Positions 26,366 through 36,213 of a stretch of 64,000 nucleotides of DNA are shown one piece after another. Every line of letters starts with the position of its first letter. The first letter of the stretch is position 1. Both the position numbers and the translations under genes were made by a program. The notes beneath the pieces were generated by a model. That model saw nothing but the letters and a program-made list of their open reading frames with translations, searched no databases and was not told the DNA's origin. The DNA comes from an uncultured beta proteobacterium. Lineage in GTDB: Bacteria > Pseudomonadota > Gammaproteobacteria > Burkholderiales > Burkholderiaceae_B. The DNA lies in the NCBI GenBank assembly GCA_903821335.1, contig CAIJKV010000005.1:1-64000 (forward strand), read 5' to 3'.

Positions 26366-28030
26366 ATGTCCGTTGCCATTGGATCAACAGCCGGCGAGCA
26401 AGACAAGTCAGGCTGGCTTGACAAGGAACACACCATCGCTGGTCCGGGTTTCAACCGGTGGCTGGTACCACCCGCCGCACTGGCCATCCATCTTTGCATC
26501 GGCATGGCCTACGGTTTCTCGGTGTTCTGGCTGCCGCTGTCTAAGGCGATTGGTATCAGTGCCGCCAAAACGTGCCCACCGGACATGAGTCTGTTTTCCG
26601 AGTTGTTCGCAGCCAACTGCGATTGGCGCATTTCCAGTCTGGGCTGGATGTTCACGCTGTTCTTCGTACTGTTGGGCTCGTCCGCAGCGGTCTGGGGCGG
26701 CTGGCTCGAACATGCGGGCCCACGCAAAGCCGGCGTTGTTTCAGCGCTGTGCTGGTGCGGTGGATTGGTCATTTCCGCTTTCGGCGTCTACGTCCACCAA
26801 CTCTGGATGCTGTGGGTCGGCTCTGGCATCATTGGCGGTATCGGCCTGGGGCTTGGCTACATTTCGCCCGTATCCACCTTGATCAAATGGTTCCCGGACC
26901 GGCGCGGCATGGCCACCGGCATGGCCATCATGGGTTTTGGCGGCGGTGCCATGATCGGCTCTCCACTGGCCGCCGAACTGATGAAACACTTTGCCACGCC
27001 CACCAGCGTGGGCGTGATCCAGACCTTCCTGGCGATGGCTGCGATTTACTTTCTCTTCATGATGGCTGGCGCGCTGGCCTACCGCATTCCGCCGAGCGGC
27101 TGGAAACCAGCAGGCTGGAAGTTGCCGCACTCGCACGGCAAGAACCTGATGATCACACAGCATCATGTCCATGCGAAAAAAGTCTGGGGCATCCCCCAGT
27201 TCTGGCTGATCTGGATCGTGTTGTGCATGAATGTCAGCGCCGGTATCGGCGTGATCGGCATGGCCAGTCCGATGTTGCAGGAAGTCTTCGGTGGCAGCCT
27301 GATTGGCGTGGCCAAGAAGTTTGGCGAACTGAATGTCGCTGAACTGGCCTCAATCGGGCTGGTCGCCGCAGGCTTCACCGCGTTGTTGAGTCTGTTCAAT
27401 ATCGGCGGACGTTTTGTCTGGGCCAGCTTCTCTGACAAGCTGGGGCGCAAGATGACCTATATCGTTTTCTTCGTGCTGGGTGGCGTGCTGTACGCAAGCA
27501 TTCCCGCCAGCGCCGGTGCGGGCAGCAAGGTGCTGTTCGTGTCGGCCTTCTGCATCATCCTGAGCATGTACGGCGGCGCGTTCGCCACCGTACCCGCCTA
27601 CCTGGCGGACATCTTTGGTACCCAGATGGTGGGCGCCATCCATGGTCGCCTGCTGACGGCCTGGGCCACGGCAGGAATCATCGGTCCGGTCGTCGTGAAC
27701 TACATGCGCGAATACCAGATTGGCCTGGGCTTGCCCCGCGACCAGGTCTATAACCAGACCATGTACATACTGGTCGGCTTTCTGGTGATCGGACTGATTG
27801 CCAACCTGTTGGTACGACCGGTCGCCGACAAGTGGTTCATGACCCCCGACGAACTTGCCGAGGAAAAGCGACTGGCGCACGACCGCGCAGTCGCCAATGA
27901 CGTTGGCACCGGCTCTGGTGCGGCAGATCAAACACCGACCTTCGTAGTCGTCATTGCCTGGCTGGTTGTCGGCATTCCGCTGGCATGGGGCGTATGGCGC
28001 ACGCTTCAAAGCGTATCGAAGTTTTTCTAA
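26366..28030 (+). CDS. OFA-family MFS transporter (oxalate/formate antiporter type)
   Basis: 554-aa inner-membrane major facilitator protein with about 12 transmembrane helices and an extended loop after the first helix (residues ~50-80, containing CPP and NCDW). SPVSTLIKWFPDRRGMATGMAIMGFGGGA is the OFA-type signature (here in two overlapping parts), and GRFVWASFSDKLGRK is the MFS motif between helices 8 and 9. AGGAGATATGC gives a strong ribosome-binding site. It lies 12 bases before the formate dehydrogenase genes, so it probably imports formate or exchanges oxalate for formate. The usual oxalyl-CoA decarboxylase is not present in the window. Confidence 0.92.
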   Translation: MSVAIGSTAGEQDKSGWLDKEHTIAGPGFNRWLVPPAALAIHLCIGMAYGFSVFWLPLSKAIGISAAKTCPPDMSLFSELFAANCDWRISSLGWMFTLFFVLLGSSAAVWGGWLEHAGPRKAGVVSALCWCGGLVISAFGVYVHQLWMLWVGSGIIGGIGLGLGYISPVSTLIKWFPDRRGMATGMAIMGFGGGAMIGSPLAAELMKHFATPTSVGVIQTFLAMAAIYFLFMMAGALAYRIPPSGWKPAGWKLPHSHGKNLMITQHHVHAKKVWGIPQFWLIWIVLCMNVSAGIGVIGMASPMLQEVFGGSLIGVAKKFGELNVAELASIGLVAAGFTALLSLFNIGGRFVWASFSDKLGRKMTYIVFFVLGGVLYASIPASAGAGSKVLFVSAFCIILSMYGGAFATVPAYLADIFGTQMVGAIHGRLLTAWATAGIIGPVVVNYMREYQIGLGLPRDQVYNQTMYILVGFLVIGLIANLLVRPVADKWFMTPDELAEEKRLAHDRAVANDVGTGSGAADQTPTFVVVIAWLVVGIPLAWGVWRTLQSVSKFF

Positions 28031-28042
28031 GCTGAGGAACCA

Positions 28043-28504
28043 ATGCTCGCCACGATCGAACATGCACTCGCCCGTCATGCAGGAGAGCTTGGTGCGCTGC
28101 TCCCCATCCTGCACGACATCCAGGACGAAATCGGACATATTCCAGAGCAGGCAGTGGCCCACATTGCCCGTGCCCTGAACCTGTCGCGTGCGGAAGTGCA
28201 TGGCGTGGTGACGTACTACCATCACTTTCGGACTGTGCCAGCCGGTCGCCACGTGATCCGCATTTGTCAGGCGGAAGCCTGTCAGTCGATGGGCTCTGAA
28301 GCACTCGTTGCGCACGCACAGCGACACCTGGGCTGCGCGGTACACGCCACGACGCCGGACGGTGCCTTCTCACTTGAGGCGGTCTATTGTCTGGGCTTGT
28401 GCGCGTCGTCACCTGCCCTCTCGATCAACGATGCGGTGCATGCCCGCATGACCCCCCAGCGCTTTGATGCGCTGGTCGCCAACCTTGTCAAGAGCGATTC
28501 ATGA
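28043..28504 (+). CDS. fdsG: NAD-dependent formate dehydrogenase gamma subunit
   Basis: 153-aa subunit homologous to the 24-kDa NuoE protein of complex I, carrying one [2Fe-2S] cluster between the formate-oxidising and NADH-forming parts of the soluble enzyme. Cluster ligands are visible in ICQAEACQSMG (C-x4-C) and VYCLGLCASSP (C-x3-C). GAGGAAC precedes the ATG. Its stop overlaps the next start (ATGA). The gene order G-B-A-C-D matches the known fds operon of Cupriavidus and Rhodobacter. Confidence 0.95.
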   Translation: MLATIEHALARHAGELGALLPILHDIQDEIGHIPEQAVAHIARALNLSRAEVHGVVTYYHHFRTVPAGRHVIRICQAEACQSMGSEALVAHAQRHLGCAVHATTPDGAFSLEAVYCLGLCASSPALSINDAVHARMTPQRFDALVANLVKSDS

Positions 28505-30057
28505 GTATCAACGTTTATGTTCCGCGCGACTCGGCTGCGCTGGCAGTGGGTGCGGACGCGGTCGCCTTGAAAATCGCTCAGCAAGCGCAGGCGCGTGGCG
28601 TGGACTTGACCATTGTGCGCAATGGTTCGCGCGGAATGTTCTGGCTTGAGCCACTGGTCGAGGTGTCAACGCCCAACGGACGTGTGGCCTACGGCCCGAT
28701 CACCGAGGTGGATGTCGAAGGACTGTTCGACGCTGGTTTTGAACAAGGCGGTACGCATTCGCTCGGCCTGGGGCTGACCGAAGAAATTCCCTATCTGAAA
28801 CGCCAGGAGCGCCTGACCTTTGCGCGCATGGGTGTGACAGACCCGCTGTCACTGACGGACTACCAGACCCATGAAGGTTTCGCAGGGCTGCGCCAAGCGC
28901 TGGCCATGACACCGGCCGATATCGTGCAGGCAATCGTGGACTCGGGTCTGCGCGGACGCGGGGGTGCAGCCTTTCCGGCGGGTATCAAGTGGAAAACAGT
29001 ACTCGACGCACCCGCCTCGCAAAAATATATCGTCTGCAATGCTGACGAAGGTGACTCGGGCACTTTTTCAGATCGCATGGCCATGGAGGGCGATCCCTTC
29101 ATGCTGATTGAAGGAATGATCATTGCCGGTTTGGCTACGGGTGCCACGCGTGGTTATGTCTACGTGCGTTCGGAATACCCGCACGCGATTGCCGTGCTGA
29201 GCCAGGCCATCGAACTGGCGGAACGGTCCGGTTTCCTGGGCGCCGACATTCTTGACAGCGGCAGGGCGTTCTCGCTTTCAGTGCGCAAGGCCGCGGGCGC
29301 CTATGTTTGTGGCGAGGAAACTGCCCTGCTGGAAAGCCTTGAAGGCAAGCGCGGCATTGTGCGCGCCAAGCCACCCTTGCCTGCCCTCAAGGGACTATTC
29401 GGTCAGCCAACCGTGGTCAATAACCTCATTACCCTCGCCAGCGTGCCGTTGATCCTGGCGCGCGGAGCCGCCTATTACAAAGACTTTGGTGTCGGACGCT
29501 CGCGCGGCACCCTGCCGTTCCAGTTGGCGGGCAACATCCGTTACGGCGGTCTGGTTGAGAAAGCCTTTGGCTTGACCCTGCGTGAACTGCTGCATGATTT
29601 CGGTGGCGGCTCCGCCTCGGGACGACCGATCAAGGCCGTTCAGGTTGGGGGTCCCCTTGGCACCTACATCCCTGAATCACAATGGGACCTGCCACTCGAC
29701 TATGAGGCCTACCTGGCGATCGGCGGCACCGTCGGCCACGGCGGACTGGTCGTCCATGACGACACGGCGGACATGGCACGACTGGCGCGATATGCCATGG
29801 TGTTCTGTGCAGCCGAGTCCTGCGGCAAATGCACACCGTGCCGCATCGGTTCTACACGCGGTATTGAGGTCATCGACAAAATCACTGGCAACAAAGACCG
29901 CGCGCAGCAAGTCGTGCTACTCAAGGATCTATGCGACACCATGATCTATGGATCACTTTGTGCCATGGGCTCGATGACCCCCAATCCCGTGGTCTCGGCG
30001 CTGAAGCACTTCCCCGAGGATTTTGGCCTGGAACCGGCTGACCACGCATCCTCGTGA
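28501..30057 (+). CDS. fdsB: NAD-dependent formate dehydrogenase beta subunit
   Basis: 518-aa NuoF-like diaphorase subunit binding FMN, NADH and a [4Fe-4S] cluster. An N-terminal thioredoxin-like domain (residues 1-100) precedes the flavin domain with GLRGRGGAAFPAGIKW, CNADEGDSGTFSDR and GAYVCGEETALLESLEGKRG. The cluster motif AESCGKCTPCRIG is near residue 440. It passes electrons from the gamma/alpha subunits to NAD+ in the cytoplasm. Overlaps fdsG by four bases and lies 31 bases before fdsA. Confidence 0.96.
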   Translation: MSINVYVPRDSAALAVGADAVALKIAQQAQARGVDLTIVRNGSRGMFWLEPLVEVSTPNGRVAYGPITEVDVEGLFDAGFEQGGTHSLGLGLTEEIPYLKRQERLTFARMGVTDPLSLTDYQTHEGFAGLRQALAMTPADIVQAIVDSGLRGRGGAAFPAGIKWKTVLDAPASQKYIVCNADEGDSGTFSDRMAMEGDPFMLIEGMIIAGLATGATRGYVYVRSEYPHAIAVLSQAIELAERSGFLGADILDSGRAFSLSVRKAAGAYVCGEETALLESLEGKRGIVRAKPPLPALKGLFGQPTVVNNLITLASVPLILARGAAYYKDFGVGRSRGTLPFQLAGNIRYGGLVEKAFGLTLRELLHDFGGGSASGRPIKAVQVGGPLGTYIPESQWDLPLDYEAYLAIGGTVGHGGLVVHDDTADMARLARYAMVFCAAESCGKCTPCRIGSTRGIEVIDKITGNKDRAQQVVLLKDLCDTMIYGSLCAMGSMTPNPVVSALKHFPEDFGLEPADHASS

Positions 30058-30088
30058 GTCACCAACCAGACGTCAGAAGGAAACGAAC

Positions 30089-33007
30089 ATGCAAGAGCTA
30101 ATCGTACAGCGTGACTTTGGCACGCCGGCACGCGAGTCCACTGAGCGGGTCACCCTGACTATCGATGGTGCGCAAGTCACGGTGCCGGCTGGCACCTCGC
30201 TGATGCGCGCCGCGTTGATGGCTGGCACCCAGATCCCGAAACTGTGTGCAACCGATAGCCTCGAGCCGTTCGGCTCATGCCGTCTGTGCCTGGTGGAAAT
30301 CGAAGGCCGCAAAGGCTTTCCGGCCTCATGCACCACACCGGCGCAAGACGGCATGCGTGTCCTGACCCAGACACCCAGGCTGCAAGAATTGCGCAAAGGG
30401 GTCATGGAACTCTACATCTCGGACCACCCGCTTGATTGCCTGACCTGCGCGGCCAATGGTGACTGTGAATTGCAGGACATGGCTGGCGTGACGGGCCTGC
30501 GCAACGTGCGCTACGGCTTTGACGGGGCCAATCACCTGAACAGTGCCAAGGACGAATCCAACCCCTACTTCACGTATGACCCGTCAAAGTGCATCGTATG
30601 CAACCGGTGTGTACGCGCCTGTGAGGAAACACAGGGAACCTTCGCACTGACAATTAGCGGACGAGGCTTTGACTCGCGCGTCTCTGCCGGACAGGATCAG
30701 CCTTTCATGGAATCGGAGTGCGTCAGTTGCGGAGCCTGTGTCCAGGCATGCCCGACGGCTACGCTACAGGAAAAATCGGTAATCTGGCTGGGTCAGCCCG
30801 AGCACAGTGTCGTCACGACCTGCGCATACTGTGGCGTGGGCTGCGGCTTCAAGGCTGAGATGAAGGGCAATCAAGTGGTGCGCATGACGCCCTGGAAAGA
30901 TGGCAAGGCCAATGAAGGACATTCGTGCGTGAAGGGCCGGTTTGCGTGGGGCTATGCCACGCACCAGGACCGCATCACCAAACCCATGATTCGCAAACAC
31001 ATCACCGACCCCTGGCAGGAAGTCAGCTGGGAAGAGGCCATCGGTTACGCTGCCAGCGAATTCAAGCGTATTCAGGCAACGTACGGTAAGGACGCGATCG
31101 GCGGCATCACCTCCTCACGCTGCACCAATGAAGAAACCTACCTGGTCCAGAAACTGATCCGCGCGGCCTTTGGCAACAACAACGTCGACACTTGTGCACG
31201 CGTCTGCCACTCGCCCACCGGTTATGGCTTGGGCCAGACACTGGGCACCTCTGCCGGCACGCAAACCTTCAAGTCGGTCGAACATGCGGACGTCATGCTT
31301 GTCATGGGTGCTAACCCGACCGACGGTCATCCGGTCTTCGCCTCGCGCATGAAACGACGCCTGCGCGAAGGCGCACGCCTGATCGTGATTGACCCCAGAC
31401 GCATCGACCTGGTCGAGTCAGCACACGTCAAGGCCGATTTTCACCTCGCCCTGAAACCCGGCACCAACGTGGCGATGATCACTGCGCTGGCACATGTGGT
31501 GGTGACAGAAGGCCTGCTGGACGAGGCCTATATTGCCGAGCGTTGCGACGGCAAGTCTTTTGACGACTGGCGCGCGTTTGTCGCCAAGCAGGAAAACTCA
31601 CCCGAGGCCACCGCGGACATCACGGGCGTCCCGGCTGAACAGGTCCGAGGCGCCGCGCGCCTTTACGCCCAAGGCCTGCCGGGCCAGAAACTGAGCGGCC
31701 CGTCCGGGCGGGTCAACAGCGCAATCTATTACGGCCTTGGCGTCACGGAACACGCCCAAGGTTCGACCGCCGTCATGGGCATCGCCAATTTGGCCATGGC
31801 CACCGGCAACATTGGCCGCGAGGGTGTTGGCGTGAACCCGCTGCGCGGACAAAACAACGTCCAGGGGAGTTGCGACATGGGCAGCTTCCCGCACGAACTT
31901 CCCGGCTACCGTCACATCTCCGATACGACCACCCGCAACTTGTTTGAAGCGGCCTGGGGTGTCACGCTGGACCCGGAGCCCGGACTGCGCATTCCCAACA
32001 TGTTTGACGCCGCGCTCGACGGCAGTTTCAAGGGACTGTATTGCCAGGGCGAAGATATCGTGCAATCAGATCCGGACACCCAGCACGTCGCCGCGGCAAT
32101 GATGGCGATGGAATGCATCGTGGTGCAAGATATCTTCCTGAACGAAACTGCCAAGTACGCCCATGTGTTCCTGCCAGGTTCCTCATTCCTGGAAAAGGAC
32201 GGCACCTTCACGAATGCGGAACGACGTATCAGCCGGGTACGCAAGGTCATGCCACCGATGGCCGGCTATGCCGACTGGGAATCGACACAGTTGCTGGCCA
32301 GCGCGCTGGGCTACCCCATGCACTACACCCACCCCAGCCAGATCATGGACGAGATCGCGGCGCTGACACCGTCGTTTGCCGGGGTCAGTTTTGACAAGAT
32401 TGATCGGCTTGGCAGTGTGCAGTGGCCCTGCAATGACACGACAGCCGAGGCGGGCACCGCGATCATGCACATCGACCGGTTCGTGCGTGGTAAAGGACGC
32501 TTCATCATTACACAGTACGTCGCCAGCGACGAAAAAGTGACCCGCAAGTTCCCGCTGATACTCACGACCGGACGCATCCTGTCACAGTACAACGTGGGCG
32601 CGCAAACCCGTCGCACACCCAACAGTCAGTGGCACCACGAAGACCTGCTCGAGATTCATCCGCATGACGCCCAAGAGCGAGGCATCAAGGACAATGACTG
32701 GGTCGGCATCCAGAGTCGTGCCGGTGACACGGTCTTGCGTGCACGTGTGACATCGCGGATGCAGCCAGGCGTGGTCTACACCACCTTCCACTTCCCGGAA
32801 TCGGGTGCGAACGTCATCACGACGGACAGTTCGGACTGGGCCACCAACTGCCCCGAATACAAAGTGACTGCCGTGCAGGTGATGCCCGTGACACAACCGT
32901 CGACCTGGCAAAAAGACTATAGCCGCTTTAACACGACCCAGATGAACCTGCTTAAAGGCAAGGACCATGCTGACCACGCCACGCCTGGAGTCGGACAGCC
33001 AACGTGA
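30089..33007 (+). CDS. fdsA: NAD-dependent formate dehydrogenase alpha (molybdopterin) subunit
   Basis: 972-aa catalytic subunit oxidising formate to CO2 at a bis-molybdopterin-guanine-dinucleotide Mo centre. The ATG at 30089 follows AGAAGGAAAC and begins the 2Fe-2S ferredoxin domain (cysteines in CATDSLEPFGSCRLC). A His-Cys cluster (DHPLDCLTCAANGDC) and two 4Fe-4S motifs (CIVCNRCVRAC; CVSCGACVQAC) follow, then CAYCGVGCGF and the Mo domain. The active-site residue is Cys373 in ARVCHSPTG, a cysteine rather than selenocysteine. FdhD-type maturation is provided by the next gene, whose GTG start overlaps its stop. Confidence 0.96.
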   Translation: MQELIVQRDFGTPARESTERVTLTIDGAQVTVPAGTSLMRAALMAGTQIPKLCATDSLEPFGSCRLCLVEIEGRKGFPASCTTPAQDGMRVLTQTPRLQELRKGVMELYISDHPLDCLTCAANGDCELQDMAGVTGLRNVRYGFDGANHLNSAKDESNPYFTYDPSKCIVCNRCVRACEETQGTFALTISGRGFDSRVSAGQDQPFMESECVSCGACVQACPTATLQEKSVIWLGQPEHSVVTTCAYCGVGCGFKAEMKGNQVVRMTPWKDGKANEGHSCVKGRFAWGYATHQDRITKPMIRKHITDPWQEVSWEEAIGYAASEFKRIQATYGKDAIGGITSSRCTNEETYLVQKLIRAAFGNNNVDTCARVCHSPTGYGLGQTLGTSAGTQTFKSVEHADVMLVMGANPTDGHPVFASRMKRRLREGARLIVIDPRRIDLVESAHVKADFHLALKPGTNVAMITALAHVVVTEGLLDEAYIAERCDGKSFDDWRAFVAKQENSPEATADITGVPAEQVRGAARLYAQGLPGQKLSGPSGRVNSAIYYGLGVTEHAQGSTAVMGIANLAMATGNIGREGVGVNPLRGQNNVQGSCDMGSFPHELPGYRHISDTTTRNLFEAAWGVTLDPEPGLRIPNMFDAALDGSFKGLYCQGEDIVQSDPDTQHVAAAMMAMECIVVQDIFLNETAKYAHVFLPGSSFLEKDGTFTNAERRISRVRKVMPPMAGYADWESTQLLASALGYPMHYTHPSQIMDEIAALTPSFAGVSFDKIDRLGSVQWPCNDTTAEAGTAIMHIDRFVRGKGRFIITQYVASDEKVTRKFPLILTTGRILSQYNVGAQTRRTPNSQWHHEDLLEIHPHDAQERGIKDNDWVGIQSRAGDTVLRARVTSRMQPGVVYTTFHFPESGANVITTDSSDWATNCPEYKVTAVQVMPVTQPSTWQKDYSRFNTTQMNLLKGKDHADHATPGVGQPT

Positions 33008-33852
33008 GCAAGACCACCCGATCCGCTGCGCGTCAGGTTGTTCGTGGCGCATCTGCCGCAAACGTTTTGCGTGTCCAGGCCGGCCAGGCTGAGCGCGACA
33101 CGGATATGCTTGCCGAAGAATGGCCCATCGCACTTGAGTTCAATGGTGTCACCCACGCAGTGATGCTGGCATCACCTTGCGATCTCGAAGACTTTGCGCT
33201 GGGCTTTGCACTGTCCGAGGGCATCATCGATCAGGAAGCGCAATGCTACGGAATTGAAGTCGTCGTGGCGCCTGCGGGATGGACCGTGCGCGTGAACATC
33301 GCGACGAGTTGTTTCGCACGCCTGAAGGAAAAACGCCGCAACCTGACTGGCCGCACAGGCTGCGGACTGTGTGGCGCGGAAAGTTTGCAACATGTGATGC
33401 GCCCTCTTCCTGACCTGACAGCCTCTGTTCAGCGCGTGAGTGGGAAGTCGATTGACCTGGCCTTGCAGAACCTGCGCGCGCATCAGGTCATGCAACAAGC
33501 CACCGGCGCCACCCATGCCGCGGCATGGTTTGACGCCTCGGGCAAACTGCGCCTATTGCGAGAGGACGTGGGGCGCCACAACGCGCTGGACAAGGTGATC
33601 GGTGCCGGCGTGCGCGGCGGTGATCCAGACTGGCAGCAAGGCATGCTGCTGGTGACCAGCCGCGCCAGCATGGAAATGGTACAGAAAACAGCAGTGGCTG
33701 GTTTTCCGGTGCTGGTCGCCATCTCGGCACCCACGCGCCTGGCCGTGCAAATCGCCAACGATCATGGGGTATGCCTGATCGGTTTTGCCAAACCAGGTCG
33801 CTGGACGATCTACAGCCATCCGCAGCGTGTGCCGGGGCTTACCTCGCAGTGA
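33004..33852 (+). CDS. fdsC: Formate dehydrogenase accessory sulfurtransferase FdhD/FdsC
   Basis: 282-aa FdhD-family protein that delivers sulfur from IscS to the molybdenum cofactor and inserts it into the alpha subunit. GTG start overlapping the fdsA stop (GTGA). The sulfur-carrying CxxC is in TGRTGCGLCGAESL near residues 115-130, and LREDVGRHNALDKVIG near 185 is the family signature. Position fourth in the operon matches fdsC of described fds operons. Confidence 0.94.
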   Translation: MSKTTRSAARQVVRGASAANVLRVQAGQAERDTDMLAEEWPIALEFNGVTHAVMLASPCDLEDFALGFALSEGIIDQEAQCYGIEVVVAPAGWTVRVNIATSCFARLKEKRRNLTGRTGCGLCGAESLQHVMRPLPDLTASVQRVSGKSIDLALQNLRAHQVMQQATGATHAAAWFDASGKLRLLREDVGRHNALDKVIGAGVRGGDPDWQQGMLLVTSRASMEMVQKTAVAGFPVLVAISAPTRLAVQIANDHGVCLIGFAKPGRWTIYSHPQRVPGLTSQ

Positions 33853-33888
33853 CCTTCAACACGATTTCTTAAGTGGATACGACACAGT

Positions 33889-34113
33889 ATGGATGCCGAA
33901 AATCTTGTTCACATGGTCAATCGCATTGGCGATTTCTTCCAGGCCATGCCCGACCAGCACGAAGCGCTTGATGGAATCGTCGACCACATCCGAAAATTCT
34001 GGGATCCGCGCATGCGTCGGGCGCTGGTCGCCCACATGGACGCGAGCAAGGGCAAGGACATCCATCCTTTTGTCCTGCAAGCACTTGAATCACGCCGTGA
34101 GAAATGGATCTGA
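33889..34113 (+). CDS. fdsD: Formate dehydrogenase delta subunit
   Basis: 74-aa FdsD protein, a small stabilising or accessory subunit of the fds complex. It begins with a helical [16 protein letters not shown] and has the conserved [14 protein letters not shown] followed by a short HPFVLQAL. It lies 36 bases after fdsC and completes the fdsGBACD set. Its 3' end overlaps the next gene by 10 bases. Confidence 0.93.
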   Translation: MDAENLVHMVNRIGDFFQAMPDQHEALDGIVDHIRKFWDPRMRRALVAHMDASKGKDIHPFVLQALESRREKWI

Positions 34114-34583
34114 CCTTGGAAACCAAACCACCACTTCCGCCTTTCAGTCGGGAAAGCGCCACACAAAAAGTCCGCATGGCCGAAGATGCCTGGAACTCGC
34201 GCGATCCGGCACGCGTCGCAATGGTCTACACGGAAGATACCCAGTGGCGTAATCGCGCCGAATTTCCCGTCGGACGCGACCAGGTCAAACTGTTTCTGGA
34301 ACGCAAATGGGCCAAGGAACTGGACTACCGACTGATCAAGGAACTGTGGGCGCATGACGGCAATCGCATCGCCGTGCGTTTTGCCTACGAATGGCATGAC
34401 GACTCCGGGCAGTGGTTCCGGTCGTATGGAAATGAAAACTGGGAATTCAACGAACAGGGTTTCATGATGCGGCGTTTTGCCAGCATCAACGATACGCCTC
34501 TCAAGGAATCGGATCGCAAGATGCACTGGGCACTGGGTCGTCGGCCGGACGACCATCGGGGCTTGACCTCACTAGGGCTTTGA
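34104..34583 (+). CDS. DUF1348 (SnoaL/NTF2-like) protein
   Basis: 159-aa protein with the DUF1348 pattern: [33 protein letters not shown] near residues 30-60 (seen as [11 protein letters not shown] and TQWRNRAEF), [19 protein letters not shown], and [16 protein letters not shown]. The fold is a small alpha/beta cone barrel of the nuclear transport factor 2 type; members are functionally unassigned. Its ATG lies inside the end of fdsD (10-base overlap), so it is translationally coupled to the formate dehydrogenase operon, which hints at a link with that enzyme that is not established. Confidence 0.88.
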   Translation: MDLTLETKPPLPPFSRESATQKVRMAEDAWNSRDPARVAMVYTEDTQWRNRAEFPVGRDQVKLFLERKWAKELDYRLIKELWAHDGNRIAVRFAYEWHDDSGQWFRSYGNENWEFNEQGFMMRRFASINDTPLKESDRKMHWALGRRPDDHRGLTSLGL

Positions 34584-34658
34584 CTGGACCGTTGCCAAGT
34601 GCTACGACCCGAGCCTGTCCAAGCCGCCACAAATGATTATTTTTTGACCTGACCGGTG

Positions 34659-34952
34659 TCAGGCAAGACACAACGCACTGATGGCGCGCGCCATCGCGAT
34701 ATCGCGCTTGGACAGCCCGCCAATATCGTGGCTCGTGAGCGTGATATCGACGCGGTTGTATACGTTGAACCATTCCGGGTGATGGTCCATTTGCTCGGCC
34801 ACCTGCGCCACCTGTGTCATGAAGGCAAAGGCCTGGGTAAAGTCTGCGAACGTGAAGGCACGCTGCAACATGCCACCGCGGTCTGCGGAAAATTGCCAGC
34901 CCGAGGCCTCACCCAACGCAGACATGACCTGGTCAACCGTCAAGCCCGACAT
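34659..34952 (-). CDS. phhB: Pterin-4a-carbinolamine dehydratase
   Basis: 97-aa PCD/DCoH-family enzyme that dehydrates 4a-hydroxytetrahydropterin during recycling of the aromatic amino acid hydroxylase cofactor. The active-site pattern is complete: [18 protein letters not shown], then H in TSHDIGG and D in SKRDIA. Its ATG overlaps the stop of the upstream MFS gene by one base, so it is the last cistron of the FolE-BLUF-MFS unit. No phenylalanine hydroxylase gene is visible in the window. Confidence 0.92.
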   Translation of the reverse strand: MSGLTVDQVMSALGEASGWQFSADRGGMLQRAFTFADFTQAFAFMTQVAQVAEQMDHHPEWFNVYNRVDITLTSHDIGGLSKRDIAMARAISALCLA

Positions 34953-36166
34953 CAGGCGCGCACCGGCTTGTTGGCCTCGACCGATTCGCCCGGCAACAAG
35001 GAAACCACAGCGACCGTCGCAAGTGCCAGGCCACCCATGCCGATGAACAGAATGCCAAAACCAAGGTCTTTGACTGCCGGCCCGAGCAGCCAGACTGCGA
35101 TTGAACTGATGCTCATGGAAATAGCCAGCCGCATGCCCGCCACACGGGACCGCACACGGTCATCGACATACCGAACGATGACCACGTCAACAAAGGGCAC
35201 CGAGGCAAAAATGAAAATCATCACACCGAACAACGCGGCAAATAGCCACCAGCCTTGGGCGTAGGCCGCGAGCAACAGGACTGGAATTTGCATCAGCACA
35301 ATGCACAGGAAAATTGGCTTGACGGGGTAGCGGTCGACCAGACGCCCGACAATCACCTGCGCCAGCGATGCCACGGCATAAATGAGCGCCAGCAGCGTGC
35401 CCAGCACGGCCGGATCGTCGATGACCCCCTTGAACCGCTCAGCCATCATCTGGCCATTGCCATTGGTCGTGAAGTTAAACGCAATGCTGCCCGTCGCTGC
35501 CGTGACTGTCATCACTACCAGCACGCGTGCGAGCATGGCCGGTGACAACACCACCTTGGCACCACCCTTGCGTTTGGCGGGGGCCTCGGTTTCAATCGGA
35601 CACACCAGCGAAAACCAAACCCCGCAACCGATCGAAATGAAGGCCGGCACTGCGAAAGCGGCACGCCAGCCAATCCACTTGATCAGGAACCCAGTCAGCA
35701 TGGCTGCCAGCGCCACACCAAGATTGCCTGCCAGGCCGTTGACGCCAATCGCAAAACCGGGATTCGGCGACTTCTGCACCAGCAGAGGCAGGCCAACCGG
35801 GTGGTAAATCGAGGCAAAGGCGCCAAGCAGTGTCAACGCTGCGGCCATCTGCCAGGCAGACTGTGTCAGCGCGACCAGCAAGGCCGAAAATCCGATACCC
35901 ACAAAGAACACAATCATCATGCGCCGCCTTCCCCACAAGTCACCCAGGCGACCGGCGGGTATGGAGCCCAGGCCAAATAGTGCGAAGGCACCTACGCCAT
36001 ACGGCATCAGGTCTTCCCAGCTCTTTTGGCCAAAATCAATGGCAATGACGCTGACACCCGCCGCGAAGATCAGCAGGAACATGTGGTCCAGGCCATGGCC
36101 GATATTCAATAACAACCTGACAGATCGGGAATGATCCTGGACGACTAACTGAGATGGGTCGTGCAT
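34952..36166 (-). CDS. MFS transporter
   Basis: 404-aa inner-membrane major facilitator with 12 predicted helices. The first is [21 protein letters not shown], and [20 protein letters not shown] is the A-motif between helices 2 and 3 (near residues 66-85). A cytoplasmic loop with KRKGGAK divides the two halves. The family relation looks closest to sugar/drug efflux-type MFS proteins; the substrate is unknown. It is sandwiched between a BLUF gene (47 bases upstream) and phhB (one-base overlap), so a pterin or related solute is conceivable but unproven. Confidence 0.9.
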   Translation of the reverse strand: MHDPSQLVVQDHSRSVRLLLNIGHGLDHMFLLIFAAGVSVIAIDFGQKSWEDLMPYGVGAFALFGLGSIPAGRLGDLWGRRRMMIVFFVGIGFSALLVALTQSAWQMAAALTLLGAFASIYHPVGLPLLVQKSPNPGFAIGVNGLAGNLGVALAAMLTGFLIKWIGWRAAFAVPAFISIGCGVWFSLVCPIETEAPAKRKGGAKVVLSPAMLARVLVVMTVTAATGSIAFNFTTNGNGQMMAERFKGVIDDPAVLGTLLALIYAVASLAQVIVGRLVDRYPVKPIFLCIVLMQIPVLLLAAYAQGWWLFAALFGVMIFIFASVPFVDVVIVRYVDDRVRSRVAGMRLAISMSISSIAVWLLGPAVKDLGFGILFIGMGGLALATVAVVSLLPGESVEANKPVRA

Positions 36167-36213
36167 AAGGAAATGATTCCGGTTGGAGGCGACGCGCCCG
36201 CCCGCTGGCTAAG

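Noticed and set aside
34648-34663. CCTGAC-CGGT-GTCAGG hairpin at the end of phhB
   Set aside because: On the minus strand an A-run follows instead of a T-run, and it overlaps the stop codon, so it does not look like a terminator for either strand.
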